Positions 45,901 through 58,385 of a stretch of 64,000 nt of DNA are shown one piece after another. The stretch spans positions 9,587,561 to 9,651,560 of the forward strand of contig NC_088775.1 of NCBI RefSeq assembly GCF_954871325.1. The letters are read 5' to 3'. Source of the stretch: Gordionus sp. m RMFG-2023. Taxonomy: Eukaryota > Nematomorpha > Gordioida > Chordodea > Parachordodidae. The notes under the pieces are model-generated. The model worked only from the letters and a program-made list of their open reading frames with translations, had not been told where the DNA came from and did not search any database. The position numbers and the translations under genes are program-made. Positions within the stretch are counted from its first letter, which is position 1. Each line of letters begins with the position of its first letter.

Positions 45901-47944
45901 ATGTGGTTTAGGAGCTGTTCTATTTCATATTGAAAAAGATGGTAAAGAAAAGCCTATAGCTTTCGCGTCGAGAACTTTATTAAAATCTGAAATGAATTAT
46001 ACCAATATTGAGCGTGAGGCTCTCGCTATAATGTTCGCCATAAAGAGATTTCAGGAATATTTAATCGGCACAAAATTTACAATTATTACTGACCATAAGC
46101 CTCTAGTTCACATCTTCACCAAGGGTCTTAAGGATAATAGCACCATGTCGTTAAGACTCCAGAAGTGGAATATTACATTAGGAGGATATGATTTTAATAT
46201 AAAGTATAAAGCCGGTAAATATAATGTTGTTCCTGATTGCCTTTCAAGATTACCACAAGAATGTCGTGATGAAACTATTGAAAATGTAACCATTATAAAT
46301 GAATATGAGGACTTACCTATTAACTTTGATCAAATCCATGATGAAACTTTGAAAGATACGGAATTAAAACAAGTCATAAATGATATTAATAACAACAGAC
46401 CTATAATAAATAATATTTATAAAAACATTGAATTGGAATTAAGTATAATTAAAAATTGTCTTTACAAAAGCAATAAAATCATAATTCCGTCTTCTATGAG
46501 AAAAACTATACTACAGTCATTACATGAAGGTCACTTGGGAGCAGGAAAAATCAAATCCTTAGCCAAAGATTACATGTGGTGGCCTGGCATAAATAATGAT
46601 ATTGTTATGGAAGTGAAAAGTTGTGACGATTGTAATATATATCACGATAATCCTATAAAGATACAAAAACCATGGGTTTCGGCAACTAAACCGTTTGAAA
46701 GGATACATATAGATTATGCGGGTCCGTTTTTCACAAAAAATTGGTTGATAATAGTCGATGCCTACAGCAAATTTCCAATTATTATTCCTGTTAAAAATAT
46801 TACGACTAATGTTACTTTAAAAGAAATCTTTAAAACTATTTCGCTATACGGAATACCTGAAACTATAGTTACTGATAACGGCACTAACTTTACGAGTAAC
46901 GATTTTGAAAAATTTTGCAACAATTTTGGTATTAAACATGTGCTTACATCTGCTTATCACCAGCAATCCAATGGCCAGGTTGAACGCATGGTTAGAACGT
47001 TCAAAACACACATGAAAAGGAATATTAAAATAGACCCAGATATCGCACTTAGCAAATTTTTACTTAATTACAGAAATACGCGTAATGATACTACAGGAGT
47101 TACACCATCACAGAGAATGTTTAATCGAGATATTAGAATTAAATGGGACTTATTAAAACCGATGGAGGAGAAGGAGAATAAAATAAACGTTACTTTACCA
47201 CGAAATAGAACTTTTAATGTAGGAGATTTTGTTTGGTATAAAATACAAGGTGATGATAAATGGTGCAAAGGTATGATCACACATAAAGAAAGTGATATGA
47301 TGTTCCAAATTAAGACTGAGAAAGGTATTTTAAGGAGACATTTAGATCAAATAAGAATTAGAAACTGTTTTAACACAATTATTAACTATGACTCTAAGGA
47401 TTCTTTTAAGGAGGGAAGTATGGATAAAAATATAAAAATTACTGATAATAACGATATAACACCTATCTCTAGACCTGTGCGAATAAAAAAAAACCTGCTT
47501 ATTTAAAAGACTATGTAACTTAAAATATAAAATAAATGTTTAATTGCATAAACTAAATTAAATATTAAAACGCTTATATTAAAACGCAAAAAATTAAAAC
47601 GCTAAAAATATAACAATCTTATTGATTTATCATTCTTCATTTATTCTTATGATGAACTATTATTTCTTATTCGCAATTTATTTATGATAATAACAATTTC
47701 GGAAAAATGACAATTAACAATTGAGTACTATCAAACAAGCTATGATTAATGGAGACAATTTACCATATGGATATCAAGCTTGTGATTAAACAAACCAACG
47801 TGCAAAATCGAATTGATCAAACCAACGATTGGGACAAGCCAACGTTATGATGATTTATGATACAACTTGATTACCAAAATGGTTAACCACTTGGACAACA
47901 AACTCTCTGTGTCTTCTCCGATGAAATTATCAGAAGAGGGAGAA

Positions 47945-48223
47945 TGTTGCGTTATTCTAATTTCTTAATCTTATTATATATTTTTATAATCTAATTTTTT
48001 GTTATTTGTTATAATCTAATTTTATTTTATAAACGGCGTAACCTTACTTTTTTATATATTATTTTACTTTTGTATTTCGTTTTATATTCTAATATATATT
48101 TTAGAAAATGTATATATACCTTTAGAAAAGAAAAAGAAAGGAGTTAATAAAATATATTTTTTATTTAATAAAGTTAATATAACATATTTATTATTCACCG
48201 GCACATATTCATGTTATTCTACA
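47945..48223 (+). repeat. 3' LTR of the Ty3/gypsy element
   Basis: 279 bp, TGTTGCGTTATTC...TTATTCTACA, preceded by the purine tract and followed by the TGACC duplication. Confidence 0.95.
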
Positions 48224-48228
48224 TGACC

Positions 48229-48772
48229 ATTCAACCATAAAATTGTCCTCTACATCTATCCATTTGACCATTCATCATCCATTTGACCTATTAATTTGTA
48301 TCATTCCCTTTTTATCATTTTCATCACTCATCGCCTATTAACAATTACAATCTTCATCTATCTAACCATTTTGCTCCATTTTCACTATCCCCATTTATAT
48401 TTCATTTTGCCATTTATCTCGACCTCATCCATCTGACATCATGATATCTCTCTAAACTATTCATTTCTTTTTAACTTTTTCTAATTTTATCTCTTTTTTT
48501 AATCTTTTTTTTTATTTTTTTTTAAATCTTTACTCCTTTATTCTTTTTTTTTAACTTATAATTTTTCTTTCTAATTTTATTTTTTTTCTTCCTTTTTTTA
48601 AACAAAAAACATTTTTACAAAATCAATATCAATTATTTTATACCTATAATATTGCTTTCAAAAACTCTACATAAATATATAATCATTTACCTGCTACATT
48701 CATTCCAAAAAATATTCAAAAACACCATATTCTAATCGGTTACCACCACATAAATTGCCTAATAATATATAC
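48229..48772. repeat. Right part of the low-complexity array and T-rich tail
   Basis: CCATTTGACCATTCATC words to about 48310, then C/T-rich sequence (48300-48620) with long T runs. No gene. Confidence 0.65.
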
Positions 48773-49710
48773 CTGTAGAAAGCTCGTCAAAAATGACGGG
48801 CAATGAGATTTTTATTCATTTTTTACGATAGATGTCATGCCAAGTTCAAGCTCACAATATTAGGAAGCATCCAAGATCTTATAATTTTAAAAAAGTTTAT
48901 CAAGCCCAGCTCAACCCTTGATAATTTGTAAAAGATATTCCCAAGTCAGGTGCAAGCTAATATTAATTTTGAGGTTCCAAGCCCAGTCTTACCCATTATA
49001 ATTTTGAAAATTTTTCCCGCCTCGGAGATAGTTAAATTTTTAATATCATCACCATGAACGGGAAATATCTGATTTACCAATTAGTCTAATATGAAAAAAA
49101 ACATGTGAATTCCGTATTAAGGGAAACTGAGAATGCCTGGGCAACGACTTATTAGAGAATCATTACAAATAAAATAAAAATAACCGACTCTTATACTTTT
49201 TTGTAATATGATCAATTAAAATTATATATAAAAAAATATGTTGTTTAATATATGGGGTTATTGTTGTTTTTCAGATAAATTTAATGTATGTCTTGCATTT
49301 CTGAAATTATTTGTCAAAGAATTTGATAAGGGATATATTTTATGTTAAGTAAAAAAAAAATACTGTCTATTTAAATTACAAAAATGCCATTAAACACTAA
49401 TGAAACTTATATGCAAATTATTTATATTTTTTTTTAAGATATTTTTTTTTATTTTAAAAAATAATGAGGATTATTTATTATGTATTTGATAAAATTAAGA
49501 GCAAATCCTTGTTGACATTTTAATTTTTGATGGAAAAAGCGACAAAATAAATCTAGGCAGTCATCTGGAGAGGAAATAATTAATATACAATTTTATATTA
49601 TTTAGGGTTGTAGATGAAAGTGATGACGGATTAACAAAGCAGTGTACAAAACACATTATGTCCTGATAAAGATGATGTGCCTATGCCTTGGGATACTGGT
49701 AAAAGAAGAA

Positions 49711-50066
49711 CGCAAAACGATATTTCTGTCAATGTCAGCATAGGTAACCCCCTCTAAAATAGAATCATGAACGAAAATGTTAACTCAACCATAAAACGGT
49801 CGTAAGTATTGTTATAAAGGCCACGACAGAACTACTGCATATATTTCCATTAATAGGCCGTACTGTACATTCAAGTTTGAACACGCAAAACGATATTTCT
49901 ATCAATGTCAGCATTGTATCCCCTTCTAAAATAGAATCATGAACGACAATGTTAACTCAACCATAAAACGGTCTTAAGTATTGTTTTAAAGGCCACGACA
50001 GAACTACTGCATATTTCCATTAATAAAGTTGATGAAATTAGCCGTACTGTACATTCAAGTTTGAAC
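49711..50066. repeat. Tandem duplication inside Helitron A, about 175-bp unit
   Basis: Two copies starting CGCAAAACGATATTTCT at 49711 and 49883, each ending AAGTTTGAAC. Copy B of the Helitron has a single unit, so the duplication is specific to A. Confidence 0.85.
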
Positions 50067-50560
50067 ATTCCTCTAAATATTCATGAAAGTTTCTCAGAAA
50101 ATCGGGTAAAGTAATATTTATATTAACTAATGAAGTGAATGATAGTACAGAATTAAATGTTTATATTTGTTAAAAAATAGACGGAAGCATAGGGATTGTG
50201 GTAGTGGTGATAGTATAATTTGGAGAACTGGGTGAAAATAAAATAAACATAGATATAAAACATAAGATAAAAAAAACAAAATAAACCTCCAGATGAATTC
50301 ATTTTAAGCGTAGTTCTTTATTATTTTGTCTACAATTCTAGAACGGGTAAGGCGTTTGTTTAATCGTCATTATTTTCTTTGCTTATCTTTAATAATAGAT
50401 TCATCATGATTTCTAGCAATGTGAGGGTTTAGGGTTAGCCTAGACAAATAAAGAAATCAGGCAAAAATATAAATAAACTATTGTTGAAATTGAACAAACA
50501 TTAAAATAATGTAAAACCGGTAGATGGGTCAATAATAGATGCATATTTCTAGTAGTTGGA

Positions 50561-50985
50561 GGCTATCATCAAAAAATTTTGGGGGACTTATCAAGTCTAC
50601 TATGATATTTTAAAAAATAATAACATGATGAATGTAATGTTATTAAGATAAAGGTTAATTAATTGTAAGGTAATTAAAAAATAAGATTAAAAAAGGGAGG
50701 AAAAAAGAAGGTATAAATTATTATATTATAAAAATAATAAAAATTAAATTAAAGGAATTGATAAGGTTTGGCTATCATCGAAAACAATTTTTGGGGGACT
50801 TATCAAGCCTATTATGATATTCTAAAAGTTAAAAAATACATGATGAATGTAATATTATTAAGATTAAGGTTAATTAATTGTAAGGTAATTAAAAAATAAG
50901 ATTAAAAAATAAGATTAAAAAAAGGAGGGGGGGAAAGAAGGTATAAATTATTATATTATAAAAATAATAAAAAATTAAAGTAATT
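50561..50985. repeat. Tandem duplication inside Helitron A, about 210-bp unit
   Basis: Two copies starting GGCTATCATC at 50561 and 50770, containing GGGGGACTTATCAAG and AAGGTATAAATTATT. Confidence 0.85.
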
Positions 50986-51665
50986 GATAATGTTTTGAGA
51001 AATAGTGGTTAATAGATAATAGAGTTAGAAAGAAAAGAATGAGATAATAAAATTTAGTGATAAATAAATTCATTAAGGGAGGGGAAAAAAATAAAGAAAG
51101 AGTTATTTATAAGGATTGGAGATTATAAATAGGTTAGGATAAGAATATTTGAATATTTGAATATACTTGGTTATCTTTTTAATTATTGGTTATGAAAGAA
51201 AAATATGAGTATAAAAAATTGTAATGTAAGTAGTGACAAAAATTGTGAGTATGTTCAAAATAAATATACAAGTTGAGTATCTTGTAGAGATTTCATTAAT
51301 GTGTAATTGATAATATGAGATGAAAATTGATAAGGTAATCTAAAAAATAAAGAAAGGATTAAGTGAAATAAAAAGTTTCATTCATATTTACAAAGTTGAG
51401 GGAATATTGTTTTTATCAATTCAAATAAGATTTTTTCAAATCTCTCAATCCATGTCAGGTATGTGTACACCATCAATTCTCGAAATTCCATTCATCTGTT
51501 TGTAAAAATAAATAAATAAAATCAACAAATAAAAAAAATAAAAATATATACGTACCGATGACTTGACGTAGCGATGACATGACGTCACGATGACGTAGTG
51601 AGGACATCGGAAAATTATAATATAGATAATGGCGATTTAAAATATTTGGTTTTAAAATATACACC

Positions 51666-52250
51666 CAGCGTCTACATGAGCAGGAGGGGTAGGAACAGTT
51701 TGCATCCTATTTTTTGAGGGTGGTAGGGGGTAATCTGCTTTAATGGGGGTAGGATAACATTTTTTTGGGAGGGGGGGGGGGTTATCTATTAAATTTTGAG
51801 ATGAAATAAGACAAAATTTAAGACAAAATTTATTGCTGTAAAAATTAATACTTTTATTATAGTATTATTATAATACAATTCATCGACCAAATCTATATAT
51901 TGCAAACAATCATACACATTGTTTTCCAAATAAACTATCCTTTTAAATTTTATTTAAAAGGTTTATATATTTCAGCAAGCTCATAATGCCATAATAATTA
52001 ATTCATTGTAAATAATGGAGGTTTTAATTAAATTTATTATCTAAAAAATAAATTCTTTATATTCACAAAATATCGATAGTTGGTAGTATAGATAGATTAA
52101 TTTAAGTTATCCTTTAGAAATTATTTGAAAAGAGTATAAATAAATAAATAGGTGAAAATAATGACAAGGCGGCGGGTATTTTTTAGAGGGGTAGGCAAAG
52201 GTTTTTGAAGGGGGTTTGCATCTAGTGAAAATCCTGTCATGTAGACGCTG
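51666..52250 (+). mobile_element. hAT-type MITE (CAGCGTCTACATGA family), copy 1
   Basis: 585 bp with ends CAGCGTCTACATGA / TCATGTAGACGCTG and sub-terminal G-rich blocks (GAGGGTGGTAGGGGG, GAAGGGGGTTTGCA). It is the inverted counterpart of copy 2 at 54313-54859. Unlike copy 2 it lacks a matching 8-bp flank (TATACACC at left, ACAGCTCG at right), suggesting rearrangement at one side after insertion. Confidence 0.85.
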
Positions 52251-52843
52251 ACAGCTCGGCCCGGATATGTTTTTTGAAATAATTTTCAGGCCCAGCCCGG
52301 GTGTTTTTTTAAAAAAAATTTGGTCCCGGCCCGGGTATGTTTAAAAAAATTAAAATACGGTCCGGCTCAAATACAACTTCTGAAATTAGATTGAATGATT
52401 TGGATATTTTGAATATTCATAGGCATTTAACGCCAAACAAGGATAGATAATTGAAAAATTAGCTCAAAACATACAATATACAATTATTCCTAAGAGACTT
52501 TTTGTGTATTAATTTATATTACCAACATTTAAATTTTTTATACTTCATATATTTTAAAGGTTCAAAAAATTCAAATTTCAATTTTGGATCATTTAAGTAA
52601 TTCATATCGTGGTTATATTCACTTTATATTTTTATAATTCACATTTATTTTATAGTTTTTTAATGCCGGTTTATATGTATATATATAATTTTTTTGTAAT
52701 TCACATTAATTTAAAATTGTATAATAGAAAAGTTATTAGTCCTAATAAATTTATGCTTATTATTTTTAATTAACAATAATATTTCTTAAAAAATTTATTA
52801 TCCTCCCCCCCAGAACAAATTCCTGTGTACGCGCCTGACTCCT
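52251..52843. repeat. CCCGG-type repeat and hAT-like end between MITE 1 and Helitron B
   Basis: Starts with GCTCGGCCCGG, GGCCCAGCCCGGG and GTCCCGGCCCGGG blocks. It finishes, on the minus strand, with CAGGCGCGTACACAGG, an hAT-like end, at about 52837. No gene. Confidence 0.5.
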
Positions 52844-53076
52844 CTGGAGGTTTATTTTGTTTTTTTATCTTATGTTTTATATTTATGTTTATTTTATTTT
52901 CACCCAGTTCTCCAAATGATATTTCTATCACCACTACCACAATCCCTATGCCACCTCTGCCTATTTTTTAACAAATATAAGCATTCAATTCCGTACTATC
53001 ATTCACTTCACTAGGAGTTAATATAAATATAACTTTATCCTATTCTCTGAGAAACTTTAATGAATATTTAGAGGAA

Positions 53077-54021
53077 CTAGTAGATAACCCGTCAAAAATG
53101 ACGGAGAATGAGAATTTTATTCGTTTTTTTAAGAAAGATGTTACCTTTTATTTAAAAATCATATCCAATTTATATAATTTTTAAACCCCCCCCTCCCCAT
53201 TTAGGTCAAGTCCAAGCAATGTCATTGAGTCCAACCCATTAGGACTAAGAGTAGAAACTATTATATGAGTCAAAATATATTTAAATGAGCTTGTACCCAA
53301 TACCAAAATTCTTTGTAAATATATTACTGGTTACATAAGACTAACATTTAACATTAAAAAATTTCAAGCCAGGTCCAAGCTCATAATATTTGGAAAAAAT
53401 TTCCACGCGTTCAAGACCTTATAATTTATAAAAAAAATTCTCAAGCCTAGTAGATAAAATAATTAGTATAATTAACTTAATTTAATATTCTTATTTGAGT
53501 ATATATCTTTTCTTTTTTCAAAAAAGAATTTAGCTTAATTTAATAATCTTACTTCTTCAAAAGGAAACTTTGATTAAGTCTGTTTAAGAGTGCCCTTATT
53601 TAGAGAATTTTTTTAAATAACTGGCACTCCGATTTCAGGAATTCAAGGAAAATGATAGTCTCTAAAAATAGATATGATCATAAAAAAATGAACAAATAAA
53701 TTACTTCTTCTGATTTCAGGAATTCAAATAAAATGATAATTTCTAAAAATTGGTATCTGGCACTCCGATTTCAGTCAAGGAAAATGATAGTCTCTAAAAA
53801 TAGATATGATCATAAAAAATCAACAAATAAATTACTTCTTCTGATTTCAGGAATTCAAATTTGGTATGAACATCTGTTTATAAAAAAATCAACAAATAAA
53901 AAATAAATAAATACGTACCGATGACATGACATAACGATGACATGACATAGCGATGAAATGATATAGCAATGACATGACGTCACGTTGACGTAGTGAGGAC
54001 ATCGGAAAATTATAATATAGA
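53077..54021 (-). mobile_element. Canonical short Helitron inserted in Helitron B
   Basis: 945 bp, minus orientation. Boundaries follow the Helitron rule exactly: host A, then TCTATATTATAATTTTCC..., the hairpin CCGTCATTTTTGACGG, ...TATCTACTAG, then host T, with no target duplication. The unoccupied site exists in copy A (GAACA|TTCCTC at 50067/50068). It shares about 150 bp of 5' end (CGTACCGATGACATGAC repeats) with copy A. The interior has a tandem duplication of about 135 bp (GGCACTCCGATTTCAG...). No coding capacity. Confidence 0.93.
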
Positions 54022-54312
54022 TGTTCAAACTTGAATGTACAGTACGGCCAATTTCATCAACTTTATTGATGGAAAAATATCCAGTAGTTCTGTCGTGGCC
54101 TTTATTACAATACTTACGACCGTTTTATGTTTGAGTTAACATTGTCGTTCATGATTCTATTTTAGAGGGGGATATCAATGCCGACATTGACAGAAATATC
54201 GTTTTGCGTTCTTCTTTTACCAGTATCCCAAGGCATAGGCATATCATATTTATCAGGACGTAATGTGTTTTGTACACTGCTTTGTTAATCCGTCATTACT
54301 TTCATTTACAAC

Positions 54313-54859
54313 CAGCGTCTACATGACAGAATTTTCACTGGATGCAAACCCCCTTCAAAAACCTTTGCCTACCCCCCTAAAAAAATCGCCGCCTGTCTCT
54401 TTATCATTTTTTTAACCTATTTATTTATTGATACTCTTTTCAAATAATTTATAAAGGACAACTTAAATTAATTTATCTCTACTACCAACTACCGATATTT
54501 TGTGATTATAAAGAATTTATTTTTTAGATAATAAATTCAATTTAAACCTCCATTATTTACAATGAATTAATTAGTATGGCATTATGAGCTTGCTAAAATA
54601 TCTAAACCTTTTAAATTACATTTAAAAGAATAGTTTATTTGGAAAACAATGTGTATGATTGTTTGCAATATATAGATTTGGTCGATGAATTGTATTATAA
54701 TAATACTATAATAAAAGTATTAATTTTTACAGCAATAAATTTTGTCCTATTTCATCTCAACCCCAAATAATTTATCCCACCCCCATTAGAGCAGCTTACT
54801 ACCCCCTCAAAAAAATAGGATGCAAACTGTTCCTACCCCTCCCGCTCATGTAGACGCTG
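54313..54859 (-). mobile_element. hAT-type MITE, copy 2, perfect 8-bp target duplication
   Basis: 547 bp, ends CAGCGTCTACATGA / TCATGTAGACGCTG, flanked by TTTACAAC on both sides (54305-54312, 54860-54867). The matching empty site, with one copy of GTTGTAGA, is at 49607-49614 in Helitron A. Inserted after Helitron B was in place. Confidence 0.95.
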
Positions 54860-56488
54860 TTTACAACCCTAAATGATATGAAATTATACATTAATTATTT
54901 CCTCTCCAGACGACCGCCCAGATTTATTTTGTCGCTTTTTCATTCAAAAATTAAAATGTCAACAGGATTTGCTCTTAATTTTATTAAATACATAATAATT
55001 AATCCTTATTATTTTTTAATAAAAAATTATCCTAAATTTATATGTCAATAAAAAAAATATCTTAAAAGATATATAAATAATTTGCATATAAGTTTCATTA
55101 GTGTTTAATGGCATTTTTGTAATTTAAATAGATAGCATTTTTTTTTACTTAACATAAAAATATATATATCCCTTATCAAATTCTTTGACAAATTGGAAAT
55201 GCAAGATATACATTAAATTTATTTGAAAAACAACAATAACCTTATATAATAAACAACAATTTATTTTTTAGATATAATTTTAATTGATCATATTACAAAA
55301 AAAATATAAGAGTCGGTTATTTTTATTTTATTTGTCATGATTCTTTAATAAGTGGTTTGCCCAGGGCTTCCCAGTTTCCCTTAATACGGAATATGTATTT
55401 TTTTTGCATATTAGACTATTTGGTAAATGAGATATTTCCCCTTCATGTGATGATAAATCAATTAAAAATTTAATTATCACCGAGGTGGGAAAAAATTTAC
55501 AAAACTAAAAATTTACAAAACTATAATGGGTAGGACTGGGCTTGGAACCACAAAATTAATATTAGCTTGCACCTGACTTGGGAATATCTTTTACAAATTA
55601 TTAAGGGTTGAGGGCTGATAAACTTTTTTAAAATTATAAGATCTTGGATGCTTCCTAATATCGTTAGCTGGAACTTGGCATGATATCTATCGTAAATAAT
55701 GAATTGTCGGGCTTTCTACTACTAGTTTATAATCCTCTATTATATATAATTGGTTATAAAATATTAGGTAAAATGCCACTTTTACAAGCGTATTTGACAG
55801 TTTTATAATTTTACTAATAAATGCTTTTGATAATAAATATAAGTATCAATTTATTTTCAATTCTTTAAAGTCATCTTTTTATTTAAAAATATTATTAAAA
55901 ATTAAATATCTTATTATTCATCCCACAATGGATGTAATAAATTAACTATCTTTTCTTCTCTTTTTTATGTGTTTTTAGAAGAGCTATTATTTTATTTGGA
56001 AAACAGTTTTGAGTTAAATTTTTAACTACTAGTATATTTTTTATGTTATTACAAACTACTATTATTTTTTAAGTTATAATAATATGCCAACTAGAGGTGG
56101 TGCGACAATAATATACAAAATCTTAATTGCTTTCATCATATCACTCTGGTTTTTATTTTATAGTTACCAAATGTTTCATTTATAATATGGCATAATTGCT
56201 GTGTAAATAACTTAAGGCTTCAATATATTTGTATAATTTCTTCTAAAGATTTATACTGTTTTAGTTTTCAATTTATCTAACATAATAAATTCTGATATGA
56301 GTTAACATCGTGAGTGTGATAGCTATGAATGCAAATTGACCAGCATCTTTTTTTTTGTGTGGCTATGTAAGTTAAAGTTATTACCACTGCTGCTGAAAGC
56401 ATATGATTGCTTATTTTATATAAGCAATAATAGTCAACTGTTATATAGTTTATATATCATTAAAAATGGAAGATAATCTTATGGAAAT

Positions 56489-56685
56489 TGAAGTTATTTA
56501 TTCAAATTTGTTAAATATTTTATTATATATATTATTATTTCTTTATATCTGAAAACATAGTATATATATAAAAAAAAGTTAATTTGAACATATTAAACAA
56601 TCAACTTAAATAATATAAGATATTCAAATGATATAACGTTAATATATTTTAAAAATAAATAATATTCAAATAAGACTAATCAACA
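56489..56685 (-). repeat. 3' LTR of the non-autonomous LTR element
   Basis: 197 bp; plus-strand sequence TGAAGTTATTTATTC...GACTAATCAACA. Confidence 0.9.
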
Positions 56686-58124
56686 TTCCCCCTCTTCTAC
56701 AAAGAACAAAGCTTCTTCTCAGCAGTCATCGAGAGCTTGTTGTCCTAGAAGTTTTTCCTGTTTCGATTGTACTCGGTTTCTTCTTGGTTAGCGCATAAGT
56801 CTCAAATGTTCTCGTAGGCTTGATTCTATTACGTAGGTTTGATAAAATCGTTTATTAGAGTTGCGTGAGTTTGTACGTTTTTTGTAGGCTTGAATCAATC
56901 GCGTAGGTTTGATAAAATCGTTGAACGTTATCGTTGGCTTGATATCCTTATCGTATGTTGTTCACATTTCTCAAAATTGTTATTATCATGTTTCATAATT
57001 AATCCAGTCGAATATTGGAATTTGGAATAAATCGGAATATATAATTTGGAATAGTTGATCAAATCAAATATATGAATAATATGCACGAATAAAATTTTGA
57101 ATTTCGGAACAATAAAATATTATTATATTATTTTTTAGGTGTTAAATTAATCATAGCGTTTTATACTTTTAGCGTTTTACATTTTTTGCGTTTTACATTT
57201 TTTAGCGTTTCAATATTTAATTAGTAGCGTTTTAATATTTAATTTATTTTTATTTATTTTCAATCTCCGAGGTTAAAATATGCAAATATTATGCACATTT
57301 CCCTCTCTTAAAAAAAATTTAAATTTCACACAATATTTTTCTAAAATAATGATGTTTAATTTTTACATAACCTTTTGTCTTCAAAAGCTTTATTTCAAAA
57401 ACATTTTTATCATATTAAGTATTACTTATAAGGGTTATTTAAATCAATCCCTTTTAATTCATATGTTTTAATTACACTTTAATATATTTAAAATTAAAGT
57501 TTTATCTTCTTGTTTAGGATTTATAATGGTTTATATTTAATTATATCTAAGAATTCATTTTTAGGATTAGTTGTTAATTTACAACAATTGGTCATCATTC
57601 AAGAAAACAAAAAATAATATTTCACTAAGAATTTAAGTAAATAATTTTTTAAAGGCTTTTTGTGTGTTCAAATATATCCATTATGATTTTACATCTTAGT
57701 GATTTTAAAAATTTATAACATGCCTTTATCCTGGCATAAAATTTTAATTTTTAATAACTTTTCTTCTTACGTGGATTAGAATAATAAGTAATCATCATTG
57801 GTCTCACAAAATAGAATTCATAACCTATCGTTCAACTTCCATATCAGTTCTTCCTAGGTTGTCACATTAGGTTAGGTGCTGGTTATCATATTCCAGTCCA
57901 ACATCCAGAGCCGGGACACCATGAAGAAAGAAGCTTTTTGCATGAAAGAACGTGCTAAGGTTTGATTCTTGGTCATCTCCATAGATTAAGCATTGGTCAT
58001 ATCAATAGAATAGGCAATCACAATAAATAAGGTAGTCATAATAGGTAGTCATCTCCATAGGTTAAGCAGTCTCCATAGGTTAGATAGTCATCTCAGTAGA
58101 TTAGGTAGTCACTATAGGTAGTCA

Positions 58125-58385
58125 TATAAATAGAGTCATCTCAACGGATTAAGCAATCGTCACAATAGGTAGTCATATAAATATAGTCATCTCACTGGAT
58201 AAAGCAATCGTCACAATAGGTAGTCATATAAATATAGTCATCTCAATGGATAAAGCAATCGTCACAATAGGTAGTCATATAAATATAGTCATCTCAATGG
58301 ATAAAGCAATCGTCACAATAGGTAGTCATATAAATATAGTCATCTCAATGGATAAAGCAATCGTCACAATAGGTAGTCAAATCAA
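58125..58385. repeat. 51-bp minisatellite, 5 copies
   Basis: Near-perfect units GCAATCGTCACAATAGGTAG, TCATATAAATATAGTCATCT, CAATGGATAAA. Shorter degenerate GGTAGTCAT words precede it from 57980. The unit length is a multiple of three and one plus-strand frame is open through every copy, but flanking stops prevent a longer ORF. Confidence 0.92.

Larger units (their letters stand above)
42670..48223 (+). mobile_element. Ty3/gypsy LTR retrotransposon, young, near-complete fossil
   Basis: A 5.55-kb element, plus strand, flanked by a 5-bp target duplication TGACC (42665-42669 and 48224-48228). LTRs of 282 and 279 bp begin TG and end CA. A primer-binding site follows the left LTR and a purine tract (AGAAGAGGGAGAA) precedes the right one. 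Parts in order: a short leader ORF with RRM-like spacing (about 43.1-43.4 kb), gag-like region with a long Asn/Tyr/Arg-rich tail (about 43.5-44.5), aspartic protease with DTGS (about 44.6), reverse transcriptase with YIDD (about 45.0-45.7), RNase H (about 45.9-46.2), and integrase with zinc-binding and DDE core (about 46.5-47.4). No envelope gene seen. The two LTRs differ by only two substitutions and two small indels, so insertion was recent. The coding region looks nearly whole but has roughly two interruptions; I treat it as an inactive fossil. Confidence 0.95.
48773..51626 (-). mobile_element. Helitron, copy A, non-autonomous
   Basis: Minus orientation. The 5' end is A|TCTATATTATAATTTTCC (51626 downwards). 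The 3' end is the hairpin CCCGTCATTTTTGACG(AG), with a few bases before a CTAG-like terminus (altered to CTACAGG in this copy) at about 48773. Two other copies with the same ends lie within 5 kb. No Rep/helicase frame, so it depends on a partner. It contains two internal tandem duplications (separate entries). From about 48.78 to 50.29 kb it matches copy B in inverted orientation. Confidence 0.82.
52844..55725 (+). mobile_element. Helitron, copy B, 5'-truncated, opposite orientation to A
   Basis: Plus orientation. The 3' end TTCTACTACTAG|T is at 55722-55725, inserted into hAT copy 2. It aligns with the inverse of copy A from about 50.29 back to 48.78 kb. The 5' part is missing, cut at about 52844. 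It carries two later insertions, a Helitron at 53077-54021 and an hAT MITE at 54313-54859; without them the remnant is about 1.4 kb. Confidence 0.8.

Noticed and set aside
48773-55725. Seven-kilobase inverted repeat that looked like one giant foldback element or long-TIR virus-like element
   Set aside because: The arms are two Helitron copies in opposite orientation, each with hairpin and CTAG-type ends, plus later insertions. The centre holds no capsid, polymerase or integrase.
58125-58385. Regular repeats reminiscent of a CRISPR array
   Set aside because: Units are directly adjacent with no unique spacers, lie inside an LTR element in eukaryotic DNA, and no cas genes are present.
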